Assembly (NCBI RefSeq): GCF_016595275.2 | Contig: NZ_JAENIQ020000002.1 | Span: forward strand, 248,001 to 312,000 | Direction of reading: 5' to 3' | Length of the DNA: 64,000 nt | From: Corynebacterium pygosceleis | GTDB lineage: Bacteria > Actinomycetota > Actinomycetes > Mycobacteriales > Mycobacteriaceae | Part shown: positions 55,324-64,000 of the stretch, in pieces | How the letters are laid out: each line of letters starts with the position of its first letter | Position numbering within the stretch: position 1 is the first letter of the stretch | Translations under genes and position numbers: made by a program | Notes under the pieces: generated by a model | Seen by the model: only the letters and a program-made list of their open reading frames with translations | Database searches by the model: none | Told to the model about the DNA's origin: nothing

Positions 55324-56352
55324 ATGCAGGACAGCAGTCGTCGCATGTATGAGCTGGAGTACCCCGCGCCCGAGATGAAGCCGAAGGACGGAACCACTCT
55401 GGTGGTGGCTCTCCAGGGGTACGCGGATGCCGGGCAGGCCGTGGATTCTTCCGCCGCTCATCTCCTGGGGTCCCTGGAGAACAGTCCCGTCGCGGTGTTC
55501 AACAATGATGAGCTCATCGACTACCGTTCACGTCGTCCGGCGGTCCGGATCTCGGATCATGAGGTCGTGGGCATGGATGAGCTCACCCTGGGTCTCTACG
55601 CCATGCGGGATACCGTGGGGCATCCGTTCCTTCTGCTCGCCGGTCCCGAACCCGACATGCGGTGGAACGCCTTCACCGACGCCGTGATCGACCTCTCCGA
55701 GAGGTTCAACGTCGCCAGGACCCTCTGCCTCTATTCCGCACCGATGGCGGTCCCGCACACCCGGCCACTGCTCGTCACCGCGCACGGGTCCTCCGAGGAG
55801 ATCACGCGCCGTCATTTCCGGGTGCACAGCAGCATGACACTTCCGGGATCCGCTTCACTCCAGCTCGAGTACGTTCTGGGATCCAGGGGGAGCCAGGTCG
55901 CCGGTTTCACGGCACATGTCCCCCACTACATCGCGGCATCGAACTACCCCGAGGCCACGCTGAAGCTGCTCCGCTCGGTCGAGACGGCCGGGTCACTGTC
56001 GCTTCCACTGGGGAGTCTCGAACAGGATTCCGCCAGAATGATGACGCTCCTCCGTGACCAGGTCGATGATTCCGGTGAGATCGCGGGAATGGTCCAGTCC
56101 CTGGAACAGAGCTACGACGAGGAACTCGAGTCCTACCGCGAGGACAATCCCGAGGCTCTCCTCCCCGGGGAAACCGGGGCGGCCGACGGTGAGGCGCTGG
56201 CGGAGGAGTTCGAGCGTTTCCTCGCGACGGTGGACACCGACGACCGGGAGGGGCCGACGTCGTCTGATCCGGCCCCGGGATCTCCGGAAGCCACCGGTGG
56301 ATCAACGGTGGAACACGGTGAAGGCACCGATGACGACGGAGAGGGGTCCTAG
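55324..56352 (+). CDS. PAC2 (proteasome assembly chaperone-like) family protein
   Basis: A 342-residue protein of the PAC2 family, relatives of which in archaea and eukaryotes assist proteasome assembly; the role in corynebacteria, which lack a 20S proteasome, is unknown. ATG 55324 has AAGGAGG nine bases upstream. The core LVVALQGYADAGQAVDSSAAH, FTDAVIDLSERFNVARTLCL, GFTAHVPHYIAASNYPEATL is clear. The C-terminal 60 residues are acidic and disordered (DDREGPTSSDPAPG). Confidence 0.88.
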   Translation: MQDSSRRMYELEYPAPEMKPKDGTTLVVALQGYADAGQAVDSSAAHLLGSLENSPVAVFNNDELIDYRSRRPAVRISDHEVVGMDELTLGLYAMRDTVGHPFLLLAGPEPDMRWNAFTDAVIDLSERFNVARTLCLYSAPMAVPHTRPLLVTAHGSSEEITRRHFRVHSSMTLPGSASLQLEYVLGSRGSQVAGFTAHVPHYIAASNYPEATLKLLRSVETAGSLSLPLGSLEQDSARMMTLLRDQVDDSGEIAGMVQSLEQSYDEELESYREDNPEALLPGETGAADGEALAEEFERFLATVDTDDREGPTSSDPAPGSPEATGGSTVEHGEGTDDDGEGS

Positions 56353-56390
56353 ACGGTCCCCGCCAATGGCGCGTGTCCCCGGGGGACCGT
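56353..56390 (+). terminator. Hairpin after the PAC2 gene, abutting the helicase promoter
   Basis: Arms ACGGTCCCC (56353-56361) and GGGGACCGT (56382-56390) form a nine-base stem directly before the TACCCT -10 of the next gene. Confidence 0.45.
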
Positions 56391-56403
56391 TACCCTGGGG
56401 TGT

Positions 56404-58944
56404 GTGACCCTGACCCAGATTCTCCCCGACCTGTCCGACGTTCCCGATTCCCTGATCGATGACTGCATCTGGGATTCATTCATCGGCTGGACGAGGGAGA
56501 AGGGGATCAGCCTGTATCCGGCGCAGGAGGAGGCGGCGTTCGCCGTACTGGCGCGGAACAACGTCATCTTGGCCACCCCCACCGGGTCCGGCAAGTCGAT
56601 GGTGGCGACGGCCGCCCATTTCATCGCCTTGGCGCGCGGTCAACGGACGTTCTACACCGCACCGATCAAGGCGTTGGTGAGCGAGAAGTTTTTCGCCCTG
56701 TGCGATATCTTCGGCCCGGAGTCGGTGGGCATGATGACCGGCGACGCCACCGTCAACGGCGGTGCCCCGATCATCTGCGCGACCGCCGAGATCGTCGCCA
56801 ACATCGCCCTGCGTGACGGCGCTGACGCGGACATCGACCAGGTCGTGATGGATGAGTTCCACTACTACTCGGAGCCTGATCGTGGGTGGGCCTGGCAGAT
56901 CCCCCTCCTCGAGTTGACCGGAGCTCAGTTTCTCCTGATGTCGGCGACCCTGGGTGACACCGCCTGGTTGGAGGAGGACCTGACCCGGCGAACGGGACGG
57001 GCCACCGAGCTGGTGGCGGGTAGTGAGCGCCCCGTCCCACTGGAGTTCTCCTACGTCCACACACCGGTGCACGAAACCATCGAGGCGCTGGTGGAACAGA
57101 ACAAGGCGCCCGTGTACGTGGTGCATTTCGCGCAGCGCGAGGCGATTGAACGCGCACAGGCGCTGACCTCGATGTCGATCATCGACAAGGAGACGAAGGA
57201 GAGGATCGTCGCGGAGATCGGCGACTTCCGCTTCAGCACGACCTTCGGGCGGACCCTGTCCTCGCTGCTGCGCAAGGGCATCGGGGTCCACCACGCCGGT
57301 ATGCTGCCGAAGTACCGCCGACTCGTGGAGAAGCTCTCGCAGACCGGTCTGCTCAAGGTGATCTGCGGAACCGACACCCTCGGCGTCGGTATCAATGTGC
57401 CCATCCGTACGGTGCTGATGACCGGTCTGTCCAAGTTCGACGGTACGAGCCAGCGTATGATCAAGTCGCGTGAGTTCCACCAGATCGCCGGACGGGCCGG
57501 CCGTGCGGGGTACGACACGGTGGGACACGTCGTCATCGAGGCCCCGGAGCACGAGATAGAGAACTTCCGGCTGCGCCAACGCGCCGGGAGTGACCCGAAG
57601 AAGTTGAAGAAGCTGCGGAAGAAGGCGGCCCGTCCGGGCGAGGTCAGCTGGACCGAGAAAACCTACGCGCGCCTGACCACCGCTGAACCGGAGGCTCTGA
57701 GCAGCCAGTTCCGGATCTCCACCTCGATGCTGCTCAACGTCATCGCACGCCCGGGCGACGGATTCGCGCACATGCGTCACCTACTGCGGGACAACCACGA
57801 CACCCGCCGGAAACAGAACAAGGACATCCTGACCGCGATCGAGCTGTTCCGTGGTCTGGTCTCCGCGGGAATCGTCGAGCGGGTCCCCGACGGACCGGAT
57901 CACACCGGGCGCCACTGGCACCTGACCGAGGATCTCCAGCGGGACTTCGCGCTCAACCAACCGCTGGCACCCTTCGCGCTGGCTGCGCTCGATCTCCTCG
58001 ACCCGGAATCCGACACCCACGTCCTCGACGTCATCAGTGTCTTCGAATCGATCCTCGACGACCCCCGTCAGCTCCTCATCGCGCAGCAGCGGGCAGAGCG
58101 GGGTGAGGAGATAGCCGCCCTCAAAGCCGAGGGCGTCGATTACACCGAGAGAATGGCCATCGTCGAGGACATCACCTGGCCGAAACCACTCGAGGAGCTT
58201 CTGGAGACGGCCTACGAATCCTACGCCGAGGGACACCCGTGGGTCAGGGAGTTCGAACTGCGCCCGAAATCGGTCGTCCGTGACATGATCGAGCACGGGA
58301 TGACCTTCTCCGATGTGATCGCCACCTACGGTCTCGCCCGGAGCGAGGGGGTTGTTCTGCGTTATCTCACCGATGCGTGGCGCACCCTCAGACAGTCCGT
58401 TCCGCCCGAGCACACCACGGAGGAACTCGAGGACATCATCGTCTGGCTCGGTGAGATGATCCGGCAGGTCGATTCCTCCCTCGTCGACGAATGGGCGCAG
58501 ATGGCGGATCCGGATGCACCGGTGTCCAGGGAGACACTGGAACGGGAACTGGCTTACGGGGTCGAGGATCCGACCGCGTTGACCGCGAACCGTCGCGCTT
58601 TCACGATCATGGTGCGCAACGCCATGTTCCGGCTGGTGGAACTGTTCGCCTTCGAGAAGGAGGATCAGCTCGCCGAGTTCACGGAGTACCTGGACTCTCC
58701 CCCGGATTTCGCCGCAGGCATGGACGACTACTTCGCGGAGTACGCGGACATGGACACCGGCCCCGCAGCCCGTGGTCCGGAGTTCTTCCGTCTGAAACCC
58801 GAAGGCAGGTCATGGAGTGTCCGGCAGATCCTCAAGGATCCCGAGGGAGACAATTCCTTCGCCTTCGTGGCGACCGTCGACCTGGATGCCTCGGATGCGG
58901 CAGGGGAGGTCCGTTTCTCGGATCTCGTCCTCGAACACCACTAG
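56404..58944 (+). CDS. DUF3516-containing DEAD/DEAH-box (Ski2-like) helicase
   Basis: An 846-residue ATP-dependent helicase. Motif I ATPTGSGKSM (about 58-67), motif II MDEFHYYSEPDRG, motif III LLMSATLGDT, motif V TDTLGVGINVPIRTV and motif VI HQIAGRAGRAGYD are intact. The second half (about 490-840) is the actinobacterial DUF3516 domain, unknown function. GTG 56404 follows TACCCT (56391-56396) by seven bases. It ends 15 bases from the convergent histidine kinase with no visible terminator. Confidence 0.9.
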   Translation: MTLTQILPDLSDVPDSLIDDCIWDSFIGWTREKGISLYPAQEEAAFAVLARNNVILATPTGSGKSMVATAAHFIALARGQRTFYTAPIKALVSEKFFALCDIFGPESVGMMTGDATVNGGAPIICATAEIVANIALRDGADADIDQVVMDEFHYYSEPDRGWAWQIPLLELTGAQFLLMSATLGDTAWLEEDLTRRTGRATELVAGSERPVPLEFSYVHTPVHETIEALVEQNKAPVYVVHFAQREAIERAQALTSMSIIDKETKERIVAEIGDFRFSTTFGRTLSSLLRKGIGVHHAGMLPKYRRLVEKLSQTGLLKVICGTDTLGVGINVPIRTVLMTGLSKFDGTSQRMIKSREFHQIAGRAGRAGYDTVGHVVIEAPEHEIENFRLRQRAGSDPKKLKKLRKKAARPGEVSWTEKTYARLTTAEPEALSSQFRISTSMLLNVIARPGDGFAHMRHLLRDNHDTRRKQNKDILTAIELFRGLVSAGIVERVPDGPDHTGRHWHLTEDLQRDFALNQPLAPFALAALDLLDPESDTHVLDVISVFESILDDPRQLLIAQQRAERGEEIAALKAEGVDYTERMAIVEDITWPKPLEELLETAYESYAEGHPWVREFELRPKSVVRDMIEHGMTFSDVIATYGLARSEGVVLRYLTDAWRTLRQSVPPEHTTEELEDIIVWLGEMIRQVDSSLVDEWAQMADPDAPVSRETLERELAYGVEDPTALTANRRAFTIMVRNAMFRLVELFAFEKEDQLAEFTEYLDSPPDFAAGMDDYFAEYADMDTGPAARGPEFFRLKPEGRSWSVRQILKDPEGDNSFAFVATVDLDASDAAGEVRFSDLVLEHH

Positions 58945-58959
58945 CCGGAGGGGAACCGC

Positions 58960-61314
58960 TCACCCCACCCGTCGGGTCGTACTGGTTCCGTCGGCGTCGA
59001 ACCATGTGCAGCGGACCCCGCCACGGTCCTCGGCCAGGACGGTGGCGACATGCTCACGCCCCACCGGAAGCAACCTGACGGTGACGCTCCCCCCGGACAG
59101 TGCGGCGACGATCCCGACCGCCTCGGTGCACACGGTGTCCACCCCCTCGCGCTCATCCTCCGCATCACGTCGTCCGGCACGGGCGAGGAGCTCCCCGCTG
59201 CCGGAACGTTCATCGAGGAGAGACACGCGCACACCCCGCAGACGCGCCTTCCAGACGGCCTCGGTGAGAACCGGGACATCGAGCAGGGGCGAGCGGATCG
59301 AATCACGGAGACGGAGCTCCAGCAGCCCGGCACCACGCACCCTCTCATCCTCGGGGAGCTCCGGATCGAGCACATGCTGCACCTGTTCACCGATCCACGT
59401 GCAGTTCTCCTCCAGGTAGCGGCTCATGGTCCGGTTTCGGGCCCGGTCGATGATGCGGTGGCTCGACCTCCGCACCACGTAGGGAAGTCCCGCCGTCGCC
59501 CGGCGAAGCAGCAACGGGAGCAGTCCACCGGCGACGATCGACGGGATGAAATGCAGCACCCGCAATTCGATGCCCTGCAGGTCATACCCCCGCGAAGCCA
59601 CCGTCACAGCGACCGCGAAACACACTGCCGCGGTACCGATCGCGATTCCGGGCCGACGTCGCATGGCCAGCAGCGGCAGAGACACCTGCAGGGCGTACAT
59701 CCACCAGCCCTGCGGCCACGTTCCCCCCGTGGGTTCACCGATGGCCGTGCCCGCCGCGACCATCAGCACCGAGGCGACCGCCACGACACCGGTGGCGCCC
59801 CGCCCCAGTTGTTCCCCCTCCCCGTGAACGACCCCGAACATGGCCGCGACCAGGGCTCCCGCCGCAATCCACCAGGCCGGACCGAAAACCGGAGGGTCCC
59901 CCACCAGGGACAGTCCCAGAAACTCCACGACCACGAATGCGGCGAAGTAGTGACTGAATGTCACCGACAGTCCCGCGAACGTCATCAGCGGCGGGAAACC
60001 CGGAAGATCCGCCGTCCCGACATCCGGTTCCCCCGAGCTCCCGTCGCCGGACCACCCCACCGTGACGACGGTCCCCTCCCCCGGAGCGGATTCGACGTGG
60101 GCACGGCACCCCGGGGTGGTGGTGACCCGTCCGATGATCGCCTTCCTCACCCCCGCGCGGTCCGCCGGTACGGTGTCCGGATCGAACCCCTTTCCGTCGT
60201 CTGAGAAACTGATCTCGCAGGACAGCTTCCCGTCCCCGGTGAGACGGACCCTGAACCTGCATCTCCGGTGGGCGTCCGGGGCGTGGCGCACCGAATTCCG
60301 GCAGGCCTCCTGCAGTGCATCGCACAGTGCGGCCACCGCGGCACCGGGGATGATCTTCGTCGGCGGTAGATGGCCGGAGGGTTCGATGACGGTGTCCGGT
60401 GCCGTCGCACCGATACTGCGGATGATGGAGTGGACGAGGTCACCGGCGGTGAACCGGACCACCTCAGAGGGGATCTCCCCAGGCCTGAGGTGGTGCAGAA
60501 CAGTTGCGGCCACGGCGGGCCGCTGCCCACCTGCGACCGCCCTGAGCAGGGTGAGCACCGTGTCATGGACGTGTGCCAGGAACCGTGCCTCCGTCTCACA
60601 GAGAACCCGGTTCCGGATCACCGTCTCGGTCATCTGGTTCATCCCCGCCAGCTCCCGGTCGACCCTCCGCGCAGCTGAACGCGCGTAGGCGAAGGCGAGC
60701 AGAAAGGGAAGGACGACCGCCACCGCGTGCCCTGCGGAGAGTACCTGAGTGGTGACGGTTGCGGCGTCGTTGTTGAGCGGTGCGCTCAGGACGAGGAGAA
60801 CGAGGGCGAGGAGAATTCCGTACGGTGGGGCGAAGGCCGCCGCCAGCATGATCGCGGGAAGTCCCGCACTGTCCCCGATGTAGGATTCCGCCAGGGGAGA
60901 CGAATCCAGAACCCTCCGCATGTAGACGTCCGTCCCCAGGACGGCGACGTAGCTGAGACCGGCCGTCGCCATCGCCGCCCGGTACAGTGCGGCGCACGGG
61001 GACAGGCACACGGGAAACTGGATGAGGGCGCAGCACAGGAGAATGATCCACACGACGGCGTCCAGGGGGTTGTCCCTGAACTGTGACCAGCCGCCCGCCA
61101 GAATGTGGGAGCCGTGCCGGGAGAACACCATCTGCAGCGCCCAGACCAGACCCGTGGTGACGGCGGTGACCCGGAGCACGGACACTTCGGCGTCCCGGCG
61201 CCGGAGGCCGGAATCCCGGGACGGAGACTGCGGAACCCACCCACGGTGGGTCGGGGCGGGTCTCAGCACGCCCGGCCCCGGAGCCGGGCCACCATCGGAA
61301 CCGTGACGACTCAT
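58960..61314 (-). CDS. Sensor histidine kinase with duplicated membrane-kinase modules
   Basis: A 784-residue membrane kinase. Module 1: about five membrane segments (46-208), phospho-acceptor helix with His250 (FLAHVHDTVLTLL), N box EACRNSVRHA (336-345) and G box DDGKGF (372-377). Module 2: about six more membrane segments (443-603), then a cytosolic domain (604-784) that looks like a second helix pair plus ATPase fold but has no recognisable His, N or G motif. Such doubling is unusual. ATG 61314 follows the response regulator by 63 bases. The signal is unknown. Confidence 0.85.
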   Translation of the reverse strand: MSRHGSDGGPAPGPGVLRPAPTHRGWVPQSPSRDSGLRRRDAEVSVLRVTAVTTGLVWALQMVFSRHGSHILAGGWSQFRDNPLDAVVWIILLCCALIQFPVCLSPCAALYRAAMATAGLSYVAVLGTDVYMRRVLDSSPLAESYIGDSAGLPAIMLAAAFAPPYGILLALVLLVLSAPLNNDAATVTTQVLSAGHAVAVVLPFLLAFAYARSAARRVDRELAGMNQMTETVIRNRVLCETEARFLAHVHDTVLTLLRAVAGGQRPAVAATVLHHLRPGEIPSEVVRFTAGDLVHSIIRSIGATAPDTVIEPSGHLPPTKIIPGAAVAALCDALQEACRNSVRHAPDAHRRCRFRVRLTGDGKLSCEISFSDDGKGFDPDTVPADRAGVRKAIIGRVTTTPGCRAHVESAPGEGTVVTVGWSGDGSSGEPDVGTADLPGFPPLMTFAGLSVTFSHYFAAFVVVEFLGLSLVGDPPVFGPAWWIAAGALVAAMFGVVHGEGEQLGRGATGVVAVASVLMVAAGTAIGEPTGGTWPQGWWMYALQVSLPLLAMRRRPGIAIGTAAVCFAVAVTVASRGYDLQGIELRVLHFIPSIVAGGLLPLLLRRATAGLPYVVRRSSHRIIDRARNRTMSRYLEENCTWIGEQVQHVLDPELPEDERVRGAGLLELRLRDSIRSPLLDVPVLTEAVWKARLRGVRVSLLDERSGSGELLARAGRRDAEDEREGVDTVCTEAVGIVAALSGGSVTVRLLPVGREHVATVLAEDRGGVRCTWFDADGTSTTRRVG

Positions 61315-61377
61315 GTGCTTCGCCGTGCTCCCTTCATTTTTTGTCGGTGTCCGGAGGTTCCGTGGCCGGGAAGCGAT

Positions 61378-62037
61378 TCAGTCGTTCTCCAGCGGTCCGG
61401 GCAGGTACCCGTCCTCCTGTGCGACCCTGTAGAGGTCCACCTTGCTTCCCCCCTGACGACCGGCCTCACTGTACTTCTCCCGGATACGGTTGAGATGGTC
61501 CTGCACGGTGGGGGTCTTGAGGCCCGTGGCCCGGGCGACGGAATCCGCGGTCATGCCTGCGGCGTAGCTGGTGAGGATCTGCAGCTGCCGGTCCGTCAGG
61601 TCGAGTGCGTGCTCAAGCGGGTGCGAGTCAATCAACGAGGCCCAGTCACTCGTAGCGTAGGTGCCGTCCACCGCGGCTATCCTGATCGCCCCGATCAGTT
61701 CCGTGACATCGACGGACTTCTGGACGAGGCCGTTGACATCGGCGAGCATGGCCCGCCGCATCAGGAAGGGACTCTCCATCGCGGAGAACACGAGCACCTT
61801 GAGACCGCGTTTCCGGAGTCTCGAGACGTTGTCGTAGGGGTCCGATGAATCCCGTAACCGGAGATCGAGGAGAACCAGATCAACGACGGGGGCATCGGCG
61901 CTGTCGAGAAAGGCGATCAGTTCCGTGACATCCGGGAAACACCCGACCAGCGAGCATTCATCCGATCCGGCGAGAACACTGCGGATCCCGGCGAGGGCGA
62001 CATCATGGTCATCCACGGCTACGACTCTTACGCTCAT
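61378..62037 (-). CDS. NarL/LuxR-family response regulator
   Basis: A 219-residue two-component regulator. Receiver domain with acidic pair DD (9-10), phospho-acceptor Asp58 (VLLDLRLRD) and switch Ser/Lys (FSAMESP, VQKSVD). The C-terminal LuxR-type helix-turn-helix reads LTDRQLQILTSYAAGMTADSVARA. ATG 62037 is six bases after TAATCT (62049-62044), so the mRNA may be leaderless. It heads the operon with the kinase. Confidence 0.93.
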   Translation of the reverse strand: MSVRVVAVDDHDVALAGIRSVLAGSDECSLVGCFPDVTELIAFLDSADAPVVDLVLLDLRLRDSSDPYDNVSRLRKRGLKVLVFSAMESPFLMRRAMLADVNGLVQKSVDVTELIGAIRIAAVDGTYATSDWASLIDSHPLEHALDLTDRQLQILTSYAAGMTADSVARATGLKTPTVQDHLNRIREKYSEAGRQGGSKVDLYRVAQEDGYLPGPLEND

Positions 62038-62129
62038 GCCGTCAGATTAGTTGCTTCAGGGGAGCTTCTCGCCTCCTTTCAGAACGGGTGACCCCGGTCC
62101 GGGGAGGTCGAACAGCACCCCGGGACACG

Positions 62130-62172
62130 AAAAGCTGACCCCCGGCCCGGGAAAACCGGGACGGGGGTCAGC
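62130..62172 (-). terminator. Intrinsic terminator of ahpC-ahpD
   Basis: On the minus strand, stem GCTGACCCCCG...CGGGGGTCAGC (62172-62134) with a TTTT loop and one mismatch, followed by TTTT. It lies 36 bases past the ahpD stop. Confidence 0.8.
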
Positions 62173-62207
62173 GGATGCACGGCAAACCGGTGCCGGTGCC
62201 GGGAGAT

Positions 62208-62732
62208 CTAACGTGCGGCCTCGATCTGGACGGCCTGGGCGACGCCGGAGATCGTCGCGGCGATCTTGACGGCCTCGAAGACCTGTTCCTTGGTGAGTCC
62301 CTCACCACGGACGGTCTTGTCGTGCGCCATGGTGCAGTCGGGGCAGCCGTTGATCGTGGAGACAGCCAGCGACCACAGCTCGAAGTCGACCTTGTCGACG
62401 CCGGGCTTGCCGATGATGTTCATGCGCAGGCCCATCTTGACCTGGGTGTAGTCGTCACCGAGGAATTCCTTGGCACGGTAGGCGACGTTGTTCATGGCCA
62501 TGATCGACGCGGCACCGAGGGCGGCCTCGACCGCCTCATCCGACAGGTGGCTCGAAGCCTCCTCCGAGATCTCGGAGAACACGGTGTCATTGCGGGTGGC
62601 CGCCGCGCAGGCCAGGAAGGTTCCCCAGAGCTGCTGCTCGCTGAGCTCGGTGCTCCGGGCGAGGCTGCTCAGGTTGAGCTTCAGGTCCTTGGCGTACTCG
62701 GGAAGTCCGGACTTCAGGTTGTCGATCGACAT
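62208..62732 (-). CDS. ahpD: Alkyl hydroperoxide reductase AhpD (carboxymuconolactone decarboxylase-like)
   Basis: Reduces AhpC, linking it to dihydrolipoamide in mycobacteria. The protein has 174 residues. The redox pair Cys130/Cys133 with His137 ([13 protein letters not shown]) falls at the same numbers as in M. tuberculosis. Its ATG directly abuts the ahpC stop, so the genes are co-translated. A strong terminator follows. Confidence 0.97.
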   Translation of the reverse strand: MSIDNLKSGLPEYAKDLKLNLSSLARSTELSEQQLWGTFLACAAATRNDTVFSEISEEASSHLSDEAVEAALGAASIMAMNNVAYRAKEFLGDDYTQVKMGLRMNIIGKPGVDKVDFELWSLAVSTINGCPDCTMAHDKTVRGEGLTKEQVFEAVKIAATISGVAQAVQIEAAR

Positions 62733-63329
62733 TTACTTCAGCTCCTCCTTCAGGACATCCATCTTGTCGATGTTCTTGGTGGGGTCGTTCTTCTGCCAGT
62801 TGCAGGCGCAGACCTCCTCGGACTGGAGTGCGTCCAGCACGCGGAGCACCTCGTCGACGTTGCGGCCGACGGCATCCGGGGTCACGGAGACGAACTGGAT
62901 GATGCCGTCAGGGTCGACGATGAAGGTTGCACGATCGGCGACACCGTCGGCGTTCTCGACACCGAGGGCACGCATCAGGTCGTGGCGGATGTCGGCGAAC
63001 ATCGGGAACGGGACGGTCTTCAGCTCGGGGTGCGTCGCACGCCAGTTGAAGTGGGAGAACTCGTTGTCACCGGAGCCGCCGAGAATCTGCGTGTCGCGGT
63101 CCTGGAACTCCTCGTCGAGCTTGCCGAAGGCGGCGATCTCGGTCGGGCAGACGAAGGTGAAGTCCTTCGGGTAGAAGAAGAACACCTTCCACTTGCCCTC
63201 GAAGGAGTCGTTGGAGACGGTCTCGAAGTAATCCTCGGGCTGGTTGGCCTTCACGTCGTGGAGGGAACCGCCCTTGAGTGCGGTGAGCGAGAATTCCGGG
63301 AACTTGTCACCGATGGTCAGCAATGCCAT
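62733..63329 (-). CDS. ahpC: Peroxiredoxin AhpC
   Basis: Thiol peroxidase that removes peroxides and peroxynitrite. The protein has 198 residues. Peroxidatic Cys61 (FTFVCPTEI) and resolving Cys174/Cys176 (EEVCACNWQKND) match the mycobacterial three-cysteine enzyme. Divergent oxyR, 162 bases away, is the expected regulator. It is first in the ahpC-ahpD operon. Confidence 0.97.
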   Translation of the reverse strand: MALLTIGDKFPEFSLTALKGGSLHDVKANQPEDYFETVSNDSFEGKWKVFFFYPKDFTFVCPTEIAAFGKLDEEFQDRDTQILGGSGDNEFSHFNWRATHPELKTVPFPMFADIRHDLMRALGVENADGVADRATFIVDPDGIIQFVSVTPDAVGRNVDEVLRVLDALQSEEVCACNWQKNDPTKNIDKMDVLKEELK

Positions 63330-63454
63330 GTCGTGCCTCCTGATTGTGGTCGGGTAGAAGATAGTCTGTTCTTTTCATCCGTCCGCACCCCGGCCCGATT
63401 GAGGAGCCGGCGTCGGACACTGACGAGTATGCCTGCCTCAACCGGACACGTCAA

Positions 63455-63491
63455 AAGGTTTAACTTTAGGGTGTGTTATATAGTAATAGGC
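63455..63491. promoter_or_regulatory. oxyR/ahpC divergent promoter with candidate OxyR site
   Basis: TATAGT (63479-63484) ends seven bases before the oxyR ATG. On the minus strand TACTAT overlaps it and could start ahpC transcription. TAAC-N10-GTTA (63461-63478) is a LysR-type dyad placed to let OxyR control both directions. Confidence 0.45.
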
Positions 63492-64000
63492 ATGAGCAAT
63501 AAAGAGTACCGTCCGACGCTCGCACAGTTGCGAACCTTCGTCACCATCGCGGAAAACCGCCACTTCGGCACAGCCGCGGCAAAGCTGTCCATCTCCCAGC
63601 CGAGCCTGTCGCAGGCACTCGTCGCCCTGGAGACCGGACTGGGGGTGCAGCTGATAGAAAGGTCCACCCGCCGTGTCATCGTCACCCCGACCGGAGAGGA
63701 ACTTCTGCCGTCCGCGAAGGCGACCCTCGACGCCGCCGAAACCTTCCTCGCCATGGCCCGCGGGGCATCCGGCAGCCTGACCGGACCACTGACCCTGGGG
63801 ATGATCCCGACCGTCGCCCCGTACATCCTGCCCAATCTCCTTCACCGGGTCACGTCGGATCTGCCGGACCTCCAGCCCTGCATCATCGAGGACCAGACCC
63901 GGCACCTCGTCGAACAGCTCCGCGACGGACAGATAGACTGCGCCGTCGTCGCCCTCCCCGTGACCGGGACCGGGCTCACCACCATCCCCCTCTACGACGA
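63492..64000 (+). CDS. oxyR: LysR-family regulator OxyR, N-terminal part
   Basis: Peroxide-responsive regulator. The first 169 codons are present; the gene runs off the right edge. Winged helix-turn-helix: LAQLRTFVTIAENRHFGTAA and LSISQPSLSQALVALE, then the linker and the effector domain GPLTLGMIPTVAPYILP. The redox cysteines of OxyR would lie beyond the edge; only one Cys (LQPCIIED) and one at DCAVVAL are in view. Its place opposite ahpC-ahpD supports OxyR over other LysR proteins. The ATG is leaderless-type. Confidence 0.92.
   Translation, partial: MSNKEYRPTLAQLRTFVTIAENRHFGTAAAKLSISQPSLSQALVALETGLGVQLIERSTRRVIVTPTGEELLPSAKATLDAAETFLAMARGASGSLTGPLTLGMIPTVAPYILPNLLHRVTSDLPDLQPCIIEDQTRHLVEQLRDGQIDCAVVALPVTGTGLTTIPLYD

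Noticed and set aside
54867..55461. Minus-strand proteins encoded across the 10-base array
   Set aside because: All three minus frames stay open through the repeat because the units avoid stop codons, but none has a ribosome-binding site or coding-like composition outside the array.

Overview
The window is one contiguous piece of chromosome from a high-GC actinobacterium of the order Mycobacteriales, most likely a Corynebacterium. Three things point there: the gene order (rel-apt-secFD-yajC-ruvBAC-yebC; a phosphatidylinositol mannoside block next to thrS; ribD-like/aftC/msrB/hemQ; dxs/rnd; dut/suhB/ppgK/sigA; sigB/dtxR), a DtxR whose metal ligands fall at the residue numbers of the C. diphtheriae protein, and a GC-rich sequence with dense one- or four-base stop/start overlaps. 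I cannot name the species. I see no phage, IS element, integron, CRISPR array or plasmid gene. This is a core-genome window with one likely accessory insertion, a siderophore transporter.

Layout. 1-9.9 kb, minus strand: rel (cut by the window edge), apt, a lipoprotein solute-binding protein, secF, secD, yajC, ruvB, ruvA, ruvC. 9.9-14.1 kb, minus: yebC, pdxT, tesB-like thioesterase, an unrecognised 180-residue protein, pdxS. 14.1-20.0 kb, minus: LemA-like protein, pimA, PIM acyltransferase, phosphatidylinositol-phosphate synthase, HIT protein, thrS; neighbours mostly overlap and look translationally coupled. 20.2-23.0 kb, minus: Tat-exported DyP peroxidase, PCuAC copper chaperone with an extra helical repeat, CopC-like protein. 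23.4-24.4 kb: seven tRNA genes, including a tandem Val-Gly duplication. 24.5-28.7 kb: pyrimidine-reductase-like protein, aftC, msrB, hemQ and a DUF3000 protein.

28.7-32.4 kb, minus: a complete YclNOPQ/FatBCD-type siderophore ABC transporter with a DtxR-box-like site in its leader. 32.8-40.7 kb: rnd, dxs, an RNA (uracil) methyltransferase, DUF3159, DUF3710, dut, DUF3093. 40.9-45.4 kb: DUF4193, inositol monophosphatase, polyphosphate glucokinase and the housekeeping sigma factor sigA. 45.4-51.5 kb: DUF418 membrane protein, DEAD/DEAH helicase, DUF3039, DUF3099, a methyltransferase, dtd. 51.6-58.9 kb: sigB, dtxR, DUF4192, PAC2 protein, DUF3516 helicase. 59-64 kb: an unusual double-module histidine kinase with its response regulator, then ahpD, ahpC and divergent oxyR (cut by the right edge).

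How it fits together. The window carries the cell's main regulators of growth, iron and oxidative stress (rel, sigA, sigB, dtxR, oxyR) beside some of their likely targets: the siderophore importer for DtxR, ahpC-ahpD for OxyR, and sigB itself behind an ECF SigH-like promoter. Envelope building (PIMs, AftC arabinan, SecDF-YajC) and redox/metal handling (DyP, PCuAC, CopC, HemQ, MsrB) form the other themes. Many genes have a good -10 hexamer 6-8 bases before the start codon and no ribosome-binding site, so leaderless translation appears common. The least explained signals are two short tandem arrays with helical-turn periods (10 bp before the PAC2 gene, 11 bp in the sigA leader), a plus-strand terminator inside the leader of the lipoprotein gene, and the tandem histidine kinase.
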